NCBI RefSeq assembly: GCF_023241715.1
Contig: NZ_JALQCW010000047.1
Location: 1-47,761, forward strand
From: Pseudomonas morbosilactucae
Lineage (GTDB): Bacteria > Pseudomonadota > Gammaproteobacteria > Pseudomonadales > Pseudomonadaceae
Direction: 5' to 3'
Length of the DNA: 47,761 nucleotides
Each line of letters opens with the position of its first letter. Position 1 is the first letter of the stretch. The notes beneath the pieces are model-generated. The model was not told the DNA's origin and made no database searches. It saw nothing but the letters and a program-made list of their open reading frames with translations. Positions 6,878 to 15,539 of this stretch are shown piece after piece. The position numbers and the translations under genes are program-made.

Positions 6878-7855
6878 CTATAACTCCAGCTTTCTACCTG
6901 GCATGATTTCTTTGGCGTTTTTTATGTCGTTCAATATGGTTTGCGCGATTTCTATGCTTTGAGCTACTTCTAATGTTTTAGGGTTGGATATTTTGGGTGG
7001 TGCTGTATCTTCGGCTGTAATTACTTGGCGACTGATCGAGGCTGTTTTTGCGGTGTTTTCACCAAGCAGTTTATTATCGATTACTTCAAGAAGTCGTTTT
7101 ATAATCAATTTCGGATTTGAAGTTGATTTGTTGTCAAGTTGAATGCGCAGTACTGCGTCAGTGCCGTCATCGAAAATTAGCTTGATATGATGTGTCTCAG
7201 TTTTGTCGGCGATTATGCCTATCTGAGTAATCTGATTCAGGTCGCGGGAAAGTTTTTCCCAGAACTTTCCATTGAAGGAGGCAATGACCAATTTGTTCGC
7301 AGTGGCAACAAAAGCATTACTGCCTTTTCGTATGTTATCTGTACTGAAGTTCTGGTAGCTTGCTAGCGCTTTTTCTCCGGGGTCGATTCCCAGTGAAGAA
7401 ACAAGATAGAGGTTTGTCGAAAAATCTATGTCTTCATGACGTTTTATGGATTTTGAAATTTGGTAAAAGATAATTAGGGCGGTAGTGGTTATGGCGATTA
7501 TTGAGATGTAAATAGAAGGCATAAGCAGTGAAAGGCCAATGGCGAGCAAGGGGAGTGTCAGAGCAGCATATTTTATAGACTTTTGTGCTTTGGCTTGCGT
7601 TGATCGATAACCGATAAATGATTGTCTCGGAATATATTTATTTGTTGGAATGAATAGAATGACGGCGGCCAAGCCAAAGAAAATTACGCCCATCAGTCCT
7701 ACTAAGGCAGACCCGACCCGGCCGGTTTGCAAGCCATTGATAAATGCCAGGGCGCCAGTCGCAATAAAAATAGGAAGCGTCGCAAGAATGGCTAAGCCAC
7801 GGGCCTTACCCTCTTTATCTATGAGCATCTTCCATAGGGGAATAATTGTTATCAC
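6878..7855 (-). CDS. Unrecognised four-helix membrane protein with soluble C-terminal domain
   Basis: A 325-residue protein from GTG at 7855, which has an excellent AAGGAGA six bases upstream; an ATG further up (7918) lacks one. Four hydrophobic segments lie in the first half: LAILATLPIFIATGALAFI, ALVGLMGVIFFGLAAVILFI, YAALTLPLLAIGLSLLM and SIYISIIAITTTALIIFY. They form two hairpins separated by a basic loop. The C-terminal half is soluble and contains an alternating beta pattern, NAFVATANKLVIASFNGKFW then IKLIFDDGTDAVLRIQL, vaguely like a PH-type fold. The tail is Lys/Glu-rich. Codons are more AT-rich than in neighbouring core genes, consistent with acquisition. I do not recognise the family and assign no function. 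Confidence 0.7.
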   Translation of the reverse strand: MITIIPLWKMLIDKEGKARGLAILATLPIFIATGALAFINGLQTGRVGSALVGLMGVIFFGLAAVILFIPTNKYIPRQSFIGYRSTQAKAQKSIKYAALTLPLLAIGLSLLMPSIYISIIAITTTALIIFYQISKSIKRHEDIDFSTNLYLVSSLGIDPGEKALASYQNFSTDNIRKGSNAFVATANKLVIASFNGKFWEKLSRDLNQITQIGIIADKTETHHIKLIFDDGTDAVLRIQLDNKSTSNPKLIIKRLLEVIDNKLLGENTAKTASISRQVITAEDTAPPKISNPKTLEVAQSIEIAQTILNDIKNAKEIMPGRKLEL

Positions 7856-8358
7856 TGCTTCTCTCCTTGATGGGCAACGTCTAGGGTCTTGACGCGATGT
7901 TTTTCGTATTAAATGCAACGCATTCTATACAGGCAGTTGCTAAAAAGAATGCTGGCAAGCATTTGGCTGAGGCGGACTGTATCGAAATGGTCCAATTTTC
8001 TCGAGAGTGAGGGATTAAAAAACGAGGGGGGTAATGCACTCCTCAGGGATGGACTACTGATTGGTATCGGAAACGGAAATCCAGAAAAATGCTGATATCA
8101 ATCAGCATCGCGATGCTTGTGTTCAATGCGTTATAGCTAGAGGAGGCCTGTCGATGGGGATGTCGCAGGCCTGCATCCAGCGGCTGGATAGGGTGGGCGT
8201 CAATTCAGGAATCACGGGCGGCAGGCTGGAGTGCGCAATAGCCGGTAAGAACACCAAGAGTTTTTGGGGAGGGCTTACCGGGGGATGGCGTCCTGACGGG
8301 CGGTGATGATTGCGAGTCTCCCTTGGGTAAGCCCTGTGATATTAGGGCCTGTTTGAGA
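7856..8358. other. Gene-free stretch at the right end of the island
   Basis: About 500 bases with no convincing gene. Short plus-strand frames (7913-8095 and 8061-8306) have no good ribosome-binding site and no recognisable content. A 9-bp inverted repeat, GGGCTTACC (8271-8279) / GGTAAGCCC (8326-8334), lies just beyond the dapC stop. Its right arm can instead pair locally (GCCCT at 8331-8335 with AGGGC at 8344-8348), a possible dapC transcript end. Otherwise I see nothing here. Confidence 0.5.
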
Positions 8359-9558
8359 TTAGTTGCGGCGTTGAATAAACGCGCGAATCCGCTCGGCCGC
8401 CTCGACGCATTCCGCCAGCGGCGCTACCAGCGCCATGCGCACGCGGCCGGCGCCCGGGTTGGTGCCGTCCACATCCCGCGACAGGTAGGAGCCCGGAACC
8501 ACGGTCACGTGTTCCTGTTCGAACAGGTCGCGGCAGAACGCGGCGTCATCACCGGCCACGTTCGGCCACAGGTAGAAGCTGCCGTCCGGGCGTTGTACGT
8601 CCATCACGGGTGAGAGGATCGCCAGCACCGCATCGAACTTCTCGCGGTACAGGGCGCGGTTCGCGCGCACGTGCACTTCATCGTTCCAGGCGGCGATGCT
8701 GGCCAGTTGGGTTTGTACCGGCATGGCGCAGCCGTGATAGGTGCGGTACAGCAGGAAACCCTTGAGGATCTCGGCATCGCCGGCCACGAAACCTGAGCGC
8801 AGGCCCGGCAGATTGGAGCGTTTGGACAGGCTGTGGAACACCACGCAGCGTTTGAAGTCCCGGCGGCCCAGCTCGACGCAGGCGCTGAGCAGGCCCGGGG
8901 GCGGGGTTTGCTCGTCGAAGTAGAGTTCGCTGTAGCACTCGTCGGCGGCGATCACGAAGTCGTGCTCATCGGCCAGGGCGATGAGTTTTTTCAGCACGTC
9001 GACGGGAATCAGTGCGCCGGTGGGGTTGCCAGGCGAGCACAGGAACAGGATCTGGCAGCGCTGCCAGATTTCGGCCGGCACGGCGTCGAAGTCCGGGTTG
9101 AAGCCGTTTTCGTCGAGGCACGGCAGGTAGTGCGGTTTGGCCCCGGCGAGAAAGGCTGCGCCTTCGTAGATTTGATAGAACGGGTTGGGGCTGACCACCA
9201 AGGCGTCGTCGCCACGGTTGACCACGGTCTGAGTGAAGGCGAACAGTGCTTCACGGGTGCCGTTGACCGGCAGCACGTTGCGCGCCGGGTCGATCCAGCC
9301 GGCCGGCACGCCGAAACGTCGTTCGCACCAGCCAGCGATGGCTTCACGCAGGGCCGGGATACCCAGGGTGGTCGGGTACACGGCCATCTGGTCGAGGTTA
9401 TTGGCCAGGGCTTCGGCGACAAAGCTCGGCGAGCGGTGCTTGGGTTCGCCAATGGACAGGGCGATCGGGCGCTTGTCCGGGTTGGGCGTGACGCTGCCGA
9501 GCAGGGCGCGAAGTTTTTCGAACGGGTAAGGCTGCAACTGGTTCAGAGCGTTGTTCAT
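8359..9558 (-). CDS. dapC: DapC, succinyldiaminopimelate transaminase
   Basis: A 399-residue class I/II PLP aminotransferase. It converts N-succinyl-2-amino-6-ketopimelate to N-succinyl-LL-diaminopimelate, the step after DapD. The N-terminus (MNNALNQLQPYPFEKLRALL) is typical of DapC. Landmarks are SIGEPKHRSP, NGTREALFAF, FLCSPGNPTGALIP, AADECYSELYF and the PLP-lysine region VFHSLSKRSNLPGLRSGFV. It is the last gene of the leftward map-glnD-dapC group, 39 bases after glnD, and borders the accessory island. Confidence 0.93.
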   Translation of the reverse strand: MNNALNQLQPYPFEKLRALLGSVTPNPDKRPIALSIGEPKHRSPSFVAEALANNLDQMAVYPTTLGIPALREAIAGWCERRFGVPAGWIDPARNVLPVNGTREALFAFTQTVVNRGDDALVVSPNPFYQIYEGAAFLAGAKPHYLPCLDENGFNPDFDAVPAEIWQRCQILFLCSPGNPTGALIPVDVLKKLIALADEHDFVIAADECYSELYFDEQTPPPGLLSACVELGRRDFKRCVVFHSLSKRSNLPGLRSGFVAGDAEILKGFLLYRTYHGCAMPVQTQLASIAAWNDEVHVRANRALYREKFDAVLAILSPVMDVQRPDGSFYLWPNVAGDDAAFCRDLFEQEHVTVVPGSYLSRDVDGTNPGAGRVRMALVAPLAECVEAAERIRAFIQRRN

Positions 9559-9597
9559 CGGTGCGGTGTCTCACTCAATGCGTTGGTTCGTGGCGCG

Positions 9598-12294
9598 TCA
9601 GATGCTCAGGCGCGTCATTTCAGGTTCGTGGCTCACGCTCAGCTGTTCGACGATGGCGTCCTGCAGGCGGCGGCACAGTTCCGGGTCGGACAGCGGCTGG
9701 TTGTGCGCGTCGGTGATGAAGAACACGTCTTCCACGCGCTCGCCCAGGGTGGCGATCTTGGCGTTCTGCAGTGACAGGTCGAACTCCAGGAAGATCTTGC
9801 CGATCCGCGCCAGCAGCCCGGGACGATCCGGTGCACTGAGTTCCAGCACCGTGACCGGGCGCTGGGCGTCGTTGTGGATGGTCACTTGCGGGGCGAAGGC
9901 AAAGTGCTTGAGCTGGCGCGGGACGCGGCGCTGGATGATGGTCGGATAGTCGTCCGGGTTGCGCACAGCCTCGGTCAAGCCGTCGCGGATCTGTTTGATC
10001 CGCTGCGGATTGTTGCCGATCGAGCCGCCGTCGTTGTCGAGCACGATGTAGGTGTCGAGGGTGAACTGGCTGCTGGAAGTGATAATTCGCGCGTCGTGAA
10101 TGTTCAGGTTGAGCTGATCCATGGCTGCCACGGTCACGGCGAAGAAGTCGTGCTGGTCCGGGGCGTAGATAAATATCTGCGTGCCGCCTTCAAACTCGCG
10201 CTGGGTGATTTCCTTGATTAACACCAGCGGGCCACCATCGGCGGGCTGCTGGAGGATGGCATCGCTGTGCCAGGCCACGTCGCCGGCGGTGTGGCGCAGG
10301 AAGTAGTCATCCCCCAGCTGCGCCCAGAGTTGCTCGACGTCGTCCGGGTCGGTGCCGCTGCGCACCAGGATGTCCAGGGCCGCGCTCTGGGTCTGGCGGA
10401 TCTGCTCTTCGCGGTCCACAGGGTTTTCCAGGCCGCGACGCAGGGCGCGCTTGGTCTCGGTGTAGAGCTGGCGCAGCAGGCTGGCGCGCCAGGAGTTCCA
10501 CAGCGAGGGGTTGGTGGCGTTGATGTCGGCCACCGTCAGCACATAGAGGTAGTCGAGGCGCGTCTGGTCCACCACGATCTGGGCGAAGTCGTGGATCACC
10601 TGCGGGTCGGACAAATCCTTGCGTTGGGCTGTGGTGGACATCACCAGGTGGTGCTGCACCAGCCAGACAATCAGGCGGCTGTCCCACACGGGCAATTGGT
10701 GCCGCGCGCAGAAGGCTTCGGCATCCACCGCGCCGATTTCCGAGTGATCGCCGTGGCGACCCTTGCCGATGTCGTGGTACAGGCCGGCGAGGTAGATCAG
10801 CTCGGGCTTGGGCAGTTTGCCCATGAGCTTGCTGGCCAGCGGGAATTTATCCGAAACCTGGGTGTACTGCAGTTTGCGCAGGTGTTTGATCAGGTTCAGG
10901 GTGTGGGCATCCACGGTGTAGATGTGGAACAGGTCGTGCTGCATCTGGCCGACGATAAAGCCGAATTCCGGCAGGTAACGTCCGAGGATGCCGTAACGGT
11001 TCATGCGCCGCAGGTTGCGGTGGATGCCGATCTCGCATTTGAACAGCTCGATAAACAGGCTGGTATTGCGGATATCGTTGCGGAAATCGTCGTCGATCAG
11101 GTGCCGATGTTCGCGTAGCAGGCGGATGGTGTCGGCGCGCACGCCCTTGATTTCCGGGTGCTGGGCCATCAGCACGAAAATCTCCAGCATGGCGAACGGC
11201 GTGCGGCGGAACACGTTGTCGTTGATCGCCTCGATGTAGCCGTCGTGCAGTTGGAAGCGCGAGTTGATCGGCTGGGGCGGCGCTTCGTCTTCCGGGGCCA
11301 GGATCACTTCTTCGAAGTGCTGGATGATCAGGTCGCTGAGCTGAGCGATGCTCATTACCACCCGGTAGTACTGCTGCATAAAGCTTTCGATGGCCTGCTT
11401 GGCGTCATCGCCTTCAAAGCCCAGGAGCTTGGCGATGGAGCGCTGATGGTCGAACAGCAGGCGGTCTTCGGCGCGGCCGGCGAGCATGTGCAGGGCGTAG
11501 CGGACTTTCCAGATGAATTCCTGGGACGAGGCCAGCAGGGCGTTTTCGCTCTCCACCAGAAAGCCTTCGCCGGCCAGGGCTCGAAGGTTCAGGGTGCCGT
11601 ACTGGCGCCGGGCAACCCAGAGAATGGTCTGGATGTCTCGCAGCCCGCCAGGGGAGCCTTTGACGTTAGGTTCTAGGTTGTATTCGGTGTCGTTGTACTT
11701 GTGGTGGCGGGCCTTCTGCTCGGCGCGCTTGGCCAGGAAGAAGTCCTTGCTGGGCCACATATGGGCGGTGCTGGTGACCTCGAGCATGCGCTGGCGCAAG
11801 TGCTCGGGGCCGGCAATGGTGCGGCTTTCCATCAGGTTGGTGATCACCGTCAGGTCGGCCCGGGCCTCTTGGGCGCACTCGTCCACCGAACGAACGCTTT
11901 GCCCCACTTCCAGGCCGATGTCCCAGAGCAGGGTGAGGAAGCGCTCGATGGAGTCGCGGAAGATTTCATGGTCGGCGCTGTCCAGCAGGATCAGCAGGTC
12001 GATGTCGGAGTAGGGGTGCAGCTCGCCGCGCCCGTAACCGCCGACTGCCACCAGGGCGATGTCGGCGTCCTCGCTCCAGTTGAACTGGTCCCAGGCCTTT
12101 TGCAGGATGTTGTCGACGAACCAGGCCCGGTCCTCGATAAGCCGGCGGATATCCCGTCCGCTGCGAAAGCGCGCGTCGAGCACTTCATGTGCCTGACGGA
12201 TGGCTTTCTTGAAGGCGGCGATGGGGCTTGCCTTCAGGGCCAGTTCAGCCTGGAACTGGCCGCGGTCGAACAACTCGGGATCCACCTGCGGCAT
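9598..12294 (-). CDS. glnD: GlnD, bifunctional uridylyltransferase/uridylyl-removing enzyme
   Basis: An 898-residue sensor of glutamine that uridylylates PII (GlnB/GlnK) when nitrogen is short and removes UMP when it is plentiful. Domains in order: nucleotidyltransferase with GGYGRGELHPYSDIDL (85-100) carrying the catalytic aspartates; PII-uridylyltransferase helical region; HD hydrolase with LAGLYHDIGKGRHGDHSEIG (about 500-520); and two ACT domains, near FFAVTVAAMDQLNLNIHDAR and VLELSAPDRPGLLARIGKIF, which bind glutamine. All active-site motifs are intact and the length matches the family (about 890-900). It sits between map and dapC, the usual pseudomonad order. Confidence 0.96.
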   Translation of the reverse strand: MPQVDPELFDRGQFQAELALKASPIAAFKKAIRQAHEVLDARFRSGRDIRRLIEDRAWFVDNILQKAWDQFNWSEDADIALVAVGGYGRGELHPYSDIDLLILLDSADHEIFRDSIERFLTLLWDIGLEVGQSVRSVDECAQEARADLTVITNLMESRTIAGPEHLRQRMLEVTSTAHMWPSKDFFLAKRAEQKARHHKYNDTEYNLEPNVKGSPGGLRDIQTILWVARRQYGTLNLRALAGEGFLVESENALLASSQEFIWKVRYALHMLAGRAEDRLLFDHQRSIAKLLGFEGDDAKQAIESFMQQYYRVVMSIAQLSDLIIQHFEEVILAPEDEAPPQPINSRFQLHDGYIEAINDNVFRRTPFAMLEIFVLMAQHPEIKGVRADTIRLLREHRHLIDDDFRNDIRNTSLFIELFKCEIGIHRNLRRMNRYGILGRYLPEFGFIVGQMQHDLFHIYTVDAHTLNLIKHLRKLQYTQVSDKFPLASKLMGKLPKPELIYLAGLYHDIGKGRHGDHSEIGAVDAEAFCARHQLPVWDSRLIVWLVQHHLVMSTTAQRKDLSDPQVIHDFAQIVVDQTRLDYLYVLTVADINATNPSLWNSWRASLLRQLYTETKRALRRGLENPVDREEQIRQTQSAALDILVRSGTDPDDVEQLWAQLGDDYFLRHTAGDVAWHSDAILQQPADGGPLVLIKEITQREFEGGTQIFIYAPDQHDFFAVTVAAMDQLNLNIHDARIITSSSQFTLDTYIVLDNDGGSIGNNPQRIKQIRDGLTEAVRNPDDYPTIIQRRVPRQLKHFAFAPQVTIHNDAQRPVTVLELSAPDRPGLLARIGKIFLEFDLSLQNAKIATLGERVEDVFFITDAHNQPLSDPELCRRLQDAIVEQLSVSHEPEMTRLSI

Positions 12295-12342
12295 CGATTG
12301 GCTTTCCTTTCTATCTAGTAGGTCAGGGCATGGCGCCGCGGA

Positions 12343-13125
12343 TCAGGCCGATACGCGGGGGATGGTGTCATCGCTGCGCAGGGTGAAGATCTCGTAACCA
12401 GTTTCGGTCACCAAGAGGGTGTGTTCCCACTGGGCGGAGAGCTTGCGGTCCTTGGTGATGGCGGTCCAGCCGTCGCCCAGCACTTTGGTGTCGGCCTTGC
12501 CCTGGTTGATCATCGGCTCGATGGTGAAGGTCATGCCGGCCTTGAGTTCCATGCCGGTGCCCGCGCGGCCGTAGTGGAGGATCTGCGGCTCTTCGTGGAA
12601 CACCTTGCCGATGCCGTGGCCGCAGAATTCGCGCACCACGGAGAAGCCGTTTTTCTCGGCATGCTTCTGGATCACTTCACCGATGTCCCCGAGGCGGCAG
12701 CCGGGCTTGACCAGCTCGATGGCCTTGTACATGCATTCCTGGGTGATCTGCGACAGGCGCTCGGCCCAGACCGGCACGCTGCCGACGTGGAACATGCGGC
12801 TGGTGTCGCCGTGGTAGCCGTCTTTGATCACGGTCACGTCGATGTTTAGGGTGTCGCCATCCTTCAACGGTTTCTCGTTGGGGATGCCGTGGCAGACCAC
12901 GTGGTTGATCGAGGTGCAGATCGACTTGGGGAAGCCTTTGTAGTTCAGCGGCGCGGGAATGGCCTGCTGCACATTGACGATGTAGTCGTGGCAGAGGCGG
13001 TCCAGCTCTTCGGTGGTGACGCCGGGTTTGACATGCTCGGCAATCATTTCCAGGACGTCGGCGGCCAGTTTGCCGGCGACACGCATTTTGGCGATGTCCT
13101 CGGGGGTTTTGAGGGTGACGGTCAT
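12343..13125 (-). CDS. map: Type I methionine aminopeptidase
   Basis: A 260-residue metalloprotease that removes the initiator methionine from nascent proteins. Start chosen at ATG 13125 (MTVTLKTPEDIAKMRVAGKL), which matches the family; the frame extends 12 codons upstream without a better site. Metal-ligand regions are visible: NIDVTVIKDGYHGDTSRMF (two Asp), CGHGIGKVFHEEPQI (His), GMTFTIEPMI (Glu) and SAQWEHTLLVTE (Glu). It is divergent from rpsB across a 407-base intergenic region, as in many gammaproteobacteria, pairing N-terminal processing with ribosomal protein synthesis. Confidence 0.95.
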   Translation of the reverse strand: MTVTLKTPEDIAKMRVAGKLAADVLEMIAEHVKPGVTTEELDRLCHDYIVNVQQAIPAPLNYKGFPKSICTSINHVVCHGIPNEKPLKDGDTLNIDVTVIKDGYHGDTSRMFHVGSVPVWAERLSQITQECMYKAIELVKPGCRLGDIGEVIQKHAEKNGFSVVREFCGHGIGKVFHEEPQILHYGRAGTGMELKAGMTFTIEPMINQGKADTKVLGDGWTAITKDRKLSAQWEHTLLVTETGYEIFTLRSDDTIPRVSA

Positions 13126-13362
13126 ACAGGCTCTCTTGACGCGCAATGGCGCGATAAACACGGAAATGGCTTGAGAACACGGGTGTTGCCGGTGGCGCCG
13201 GCAGCGGTTCGCTGGGGTTGCACAAGCCGCAAAGGGGCGATTCTAACAGAGGCACGCGGCAAATCTGAGGCTCTGAGCGTGCTTCTCCTCTATTCAATGG
13301 AGCATTTTGCCGCGATTCCAAGGGGTTGGAGAAAGCCTCGGTGGGTTAACACTGAATCGCGG

Positions 13363-13393
13363 TTCCGTTTTCGACCTTGCTGTGGTATAAAAT
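13363..13393 (+). promoter_or_regulatory. Extended -10 promoter of rpsB
   Basis: TGGTATAAAAT at 13383-13393 forms an extended -10 (TG one base before TATAAA). The -35 position 17 bases upstream (TTCCGT, 13363-13368) is poor, as expected for an extended -10 promoter. It resembles the extended -10 rpsB promoter of enterobacteria as I remember it. Predicted transcription start is near 13399, giving a leader of about 134 bases. Confidence 0.65.
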
Positions 13394-13398
13394 GCGCC

Positions 13399-13532
13399 GC
13401 TTTCCGGGGATGCCCCGAAAAGCTTAAATCCACACACGTGTCGACACGATGACCTGGGTGCCGGAAGCTTTCATGCTGCTGGTTGGTCATTGGGATACGT
13501 GGAGGCCAAACCCGACTTATTAAGGAACTATC
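13399..13532 (+). promoter_or_regulatory. rpsB 5' leader, candidate S2 autoregulatory RNA
   Basis: The predicted transcript would begin with a hairpin, GCTTTCCGGGG (13399-13409) / CCCCGAAAAGC (13413-13423), with one mismatch and a 3-base loop. Further down, GGGATACGTGGAGG (13492-13505) resembles a block I recall from the E. coli rpsB leader. AAGGA (13522-13526) is the rpsB ribosome-binding site. Feedback control of rpsB-tsf by free S2 acting on the leader is known in E. coli. That this leader works the same way is inference from placement and resemblance. Confidence 0.55.
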
Positions 13533-14270
13533 ATGTCCCAAGTCAACATGCGCGATATGCTGAAGGCCGGTGTGCACTTCGGTCACCAAACCCGTTACTG
13601 GAATCCGAAAATGGGTAAATACATTTTCGGCGCGCGTAATAAGATCCACATCATCAACCTTGAAAAAACCCTGCCAATGTTCAACGAAGCTCTGACTTTC
13701 GTAGAGCGTCTGGCCCAGGGCAAAAACAAGATTCTGTTCGTCGGCACCAAGCGTTCCGCTGGCAAGATCGTTGCTGAAGAAGCAGCACGTTGCGGTTCGC
13801 CGTACGTCGATCACCGCTGGTTGGGCGGCATGCTGACCAACTTCAAAACCATCCGTGCTTCCATCAAGCGTCTGCGTGACCTTGAAGTACAAGCCGAAGA
13901 CGGCACTTTCGCCAAGCTGACCAAGAAAGAGGCGCTGATGCGCACTCGCGACCTGGAAAAGCTGGATCGTAGCCTGGGTGGTATCAAGGACATGGGCGGT
14001 CTGCCAGACGCACTGTTCGTTATCGACGTTGATCACGAGCGCATCGCGATCACCGAAGCCAACAAGCTGGGCATCCCGGTTATCGGCGTAGTCGATACCA
14101 ACAGCAGCCCAGAAGGTGTTGACTACATCATCCCAGGCAACGATGACGCAATCCGCGCTATCCAGCTGTACATGGGTTCGATGGCTGACGCTGTAATCCG
14201 TGGTCGCAACCACGTTGCTGGCGGTACCGAGCAGTTCGTTGAAGAAGCTCCGGTAGCTGCAGCTGAGTAA
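13533..14270 (+). CDS. rpsB: 30S ribosomal protein S2
   Basis: A 245-residue small-subunit protein; the start MSQVNMRDMLKAGVHFGHQT is the classic S2 N-terminus. Also visible are GTKRSAGKIVAEEAARC, the HRWLGGMLTNFKTI block and VIDVDHERIAITEANKLGIP. S2 joins the 30S subunit late, near the neck, and is needed for S1 binding. The gene has strongly biased, high-expression codons and is followed by an intrinsic terminator before tsf. Confidence 0.98.
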   Translation: MSQVNMRDMLKAGVHFGHQTRYWNPKMGKYIFGARNKIHIINLEKTLPMFNEALTFVERLAQGKNKILFVGTKRSAGKIVAEEAARCGSPYVDHRWLGGMLTNFKTIRASIKRLRDLEVQAEDGTFAKLTKKEALMRTRDLEKLDRSLGGIKDMGGLPDALFVIDVDHERIAITEANKLGIPVIGVVDTNSSPEGVDYIIPGNDDAIRAIQLYMGSMADAVIRGRNHVAGGTEQFVEEAPVAAAE

Positions 14271-14298
14271 TTGACGCCTTGGCGTTGACTCAGTAAGC

Positions 14299-14324
14299 AA
14301 AAAGGGGGCTTGGCCCCCTTTTTG
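14299..14324 (+). terminator. Intrinsic terminator/attenuator between rpsB and tsf
   Basis: AAAAAGGGGGC (14299-14309) pairs with GCCCCCTTTTT (14313-14323), giving an 11-bp stem, tight loop and T-run. Its A-tract/T-tract symmetry could make it work in both directions. Placed 28 bases after rpsB and well before tsf, it probably lets only part of transcription continue into tsf. Confidence 0.85.
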
Positions 14325-14469
14325 CCAACTCGGAAATCATTTGAAGGTGGCGACCCTGCTGTATTGTAACGCGGGGCGTCTATTGAGTGTTTTCGGGGCA
14401 GAGCCCAAGAATTGAACGCCCGTTCGATCGGGTGGAATGGTTGAAAACCTATCCAAGAGGAATTTGAAA

Positions 14470-15333
14470 ATGGCAGAGATTACTGCAGCGTTGGTTAAAG
14501 AACTGCGCGAGCGTACCGGCGAAGGCATGATGGATTGCAAAAAGGCCTTGACCAAGGCTGGCGGCGACATCGAGAAAGCCATTGATGATATGCGTGCTTC
14601 CGGCGCCATCAAGGCTGCCAAGAAAGCAGGCAACGTTGCTGCTGAAGGCGCTATCGCTATCAAAGAAGACGGCAAAGCTGCCGTCATCATCGAAGTTAAC
14701 TCGCAGACCGACTTCCTGGCCCTGCAAGACGACTTCAAAAACTTCGTTGCTGCCAGCGTTGAAAAAGCGTTCGCCGACAAACTGACCGACGCAGCTCCGC
14801 TGATCGCCGCTCAGGAATCGGCTCGTGAAGCCCTGGTTGCCAAAGTTGGCGAGAACGTCAATATCCGTCGCCTGGCGCGTATCGAAGCTGACGTGCTGGG
14901 TTCGTACCTGCACGGCAACAAGATCGGTGTTGTGGTAGCCCTGAAAGGCGGCAACGCTGAACTGGCTAAAGACATCGCGATGCACGTAGCGGCCAGCAAC
15001 CCTGAGTTCCTGCTGCCTTCGCAAGTTTCCGCTGAAGCCATCGAACGCGAAAAAGCCGTGTTCCTGAGCCTCAACGAAGACAAAATGAAGGGCAAGCCTG
15101 CTGAAATCGTCGAGAAGATGATCGCCGGCCGTATCAGCAAGTTCCTGGCTGAAGCCAGCCTGGTTGAACAAGCCTTCGTTAAAAACCCAGAAGTGACTGT
15201 AGGTATTCTGGCTAAGCAAGGCGGCGCTGAAATCGTTTCCTTCACTCGCTTCCAAGTGGGCGAAGGCATCGAGAAGCCAGTCGACAACTTCGCTGAAGAA
15301 GTTGCGGCTCAGCTGGCTGCCAGCAAGCAATAA
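14470..15333 (+). CDS. tsf: Elongation factor Ts
   Basis: A 287-residue nucleotide exchange factor that regenerates EF-Tu-GTP. The start is the ATG at 14470 (MAEITAALVKELRERTGEGM), preceded by AAGAGGAA; the frame opens 11 codons earlier without support. The N-terminal UBA-like segment continues MDCKKALTKAGGDIEKAID, followed by the TDFLA core contact region (SQTDFLALQDDFKNF). Biased codon usage indicates high expression. The pairing with rpsB is near-universal. Confidence 0.97.
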   Translation: MAEITAALVKELRERTGEGMMDCKKALTKAGGDIEKAIDDMRASGAIKAAKKAGNVAAEGAIAIKEDGKAAVIIEVNSQTDFLALQDDFKNFVAASVEKAFADKLTDAAPLIAAQESAREALVAKVGENVNIRRLARIEADVLGSYLHGNKIGVVVALKGGNAELAKDIAMHVAASNPEFLLPSQVSAEAIEREKAVFLSLNEDKMKGKPAEIVEKMIAGRISKFLAEASLVEQAFVKNPEVTVGILAKQGGAEIVSFTRFQVGEGIEKPVDNFAEEVAAQLAASKQ

Positions 15334-15357
15334 GACGGTTTTTCAACTGTCGCCCAG

Positions 15358-15392
15358 AAGAGGCTGCCCGCTCACGCGCGCAGCCTCTTTTC
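15358..15392 (+). terminator. Intrinsic terminator after tsf
   Basis: AAGAGGCTGC (15358-15367) pairs with GCAGCCTCTT (15380-15389), and the right arm runs into TTTTC. A 10-bp GC-rich stem 24 bases after the tsf stop marks the end of the rpsB-tsf unit before pyrH. Confidence 0.85.
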
Positions 15393-15539
15393 AAATGGGC
15401 AGGGATTTAATTTTTTTCCGTCGGAACCGGTTTACAAAGTCGTGTTCTGATGGCGCTGTGACAGCGTCAAGCTAGAGTGAACGCAGGCTGTAAACAGCCC
15501 GCAAAGATTTTTTTAAATACGCCGCAGGAGAGATTCGCA

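Noticed and set aside
7913..8306. Two short plus-strand ORFs in the gene-free stretch before dapC
   Set aside because: No ribosome-binding site, no recognisable content, and the frames overlap each other.
5546..8358. A prophage or transposon in the island
   Set aside because: No integrase, transposase, phage structural genes, tRNA target or terminal repeats could be recognised.
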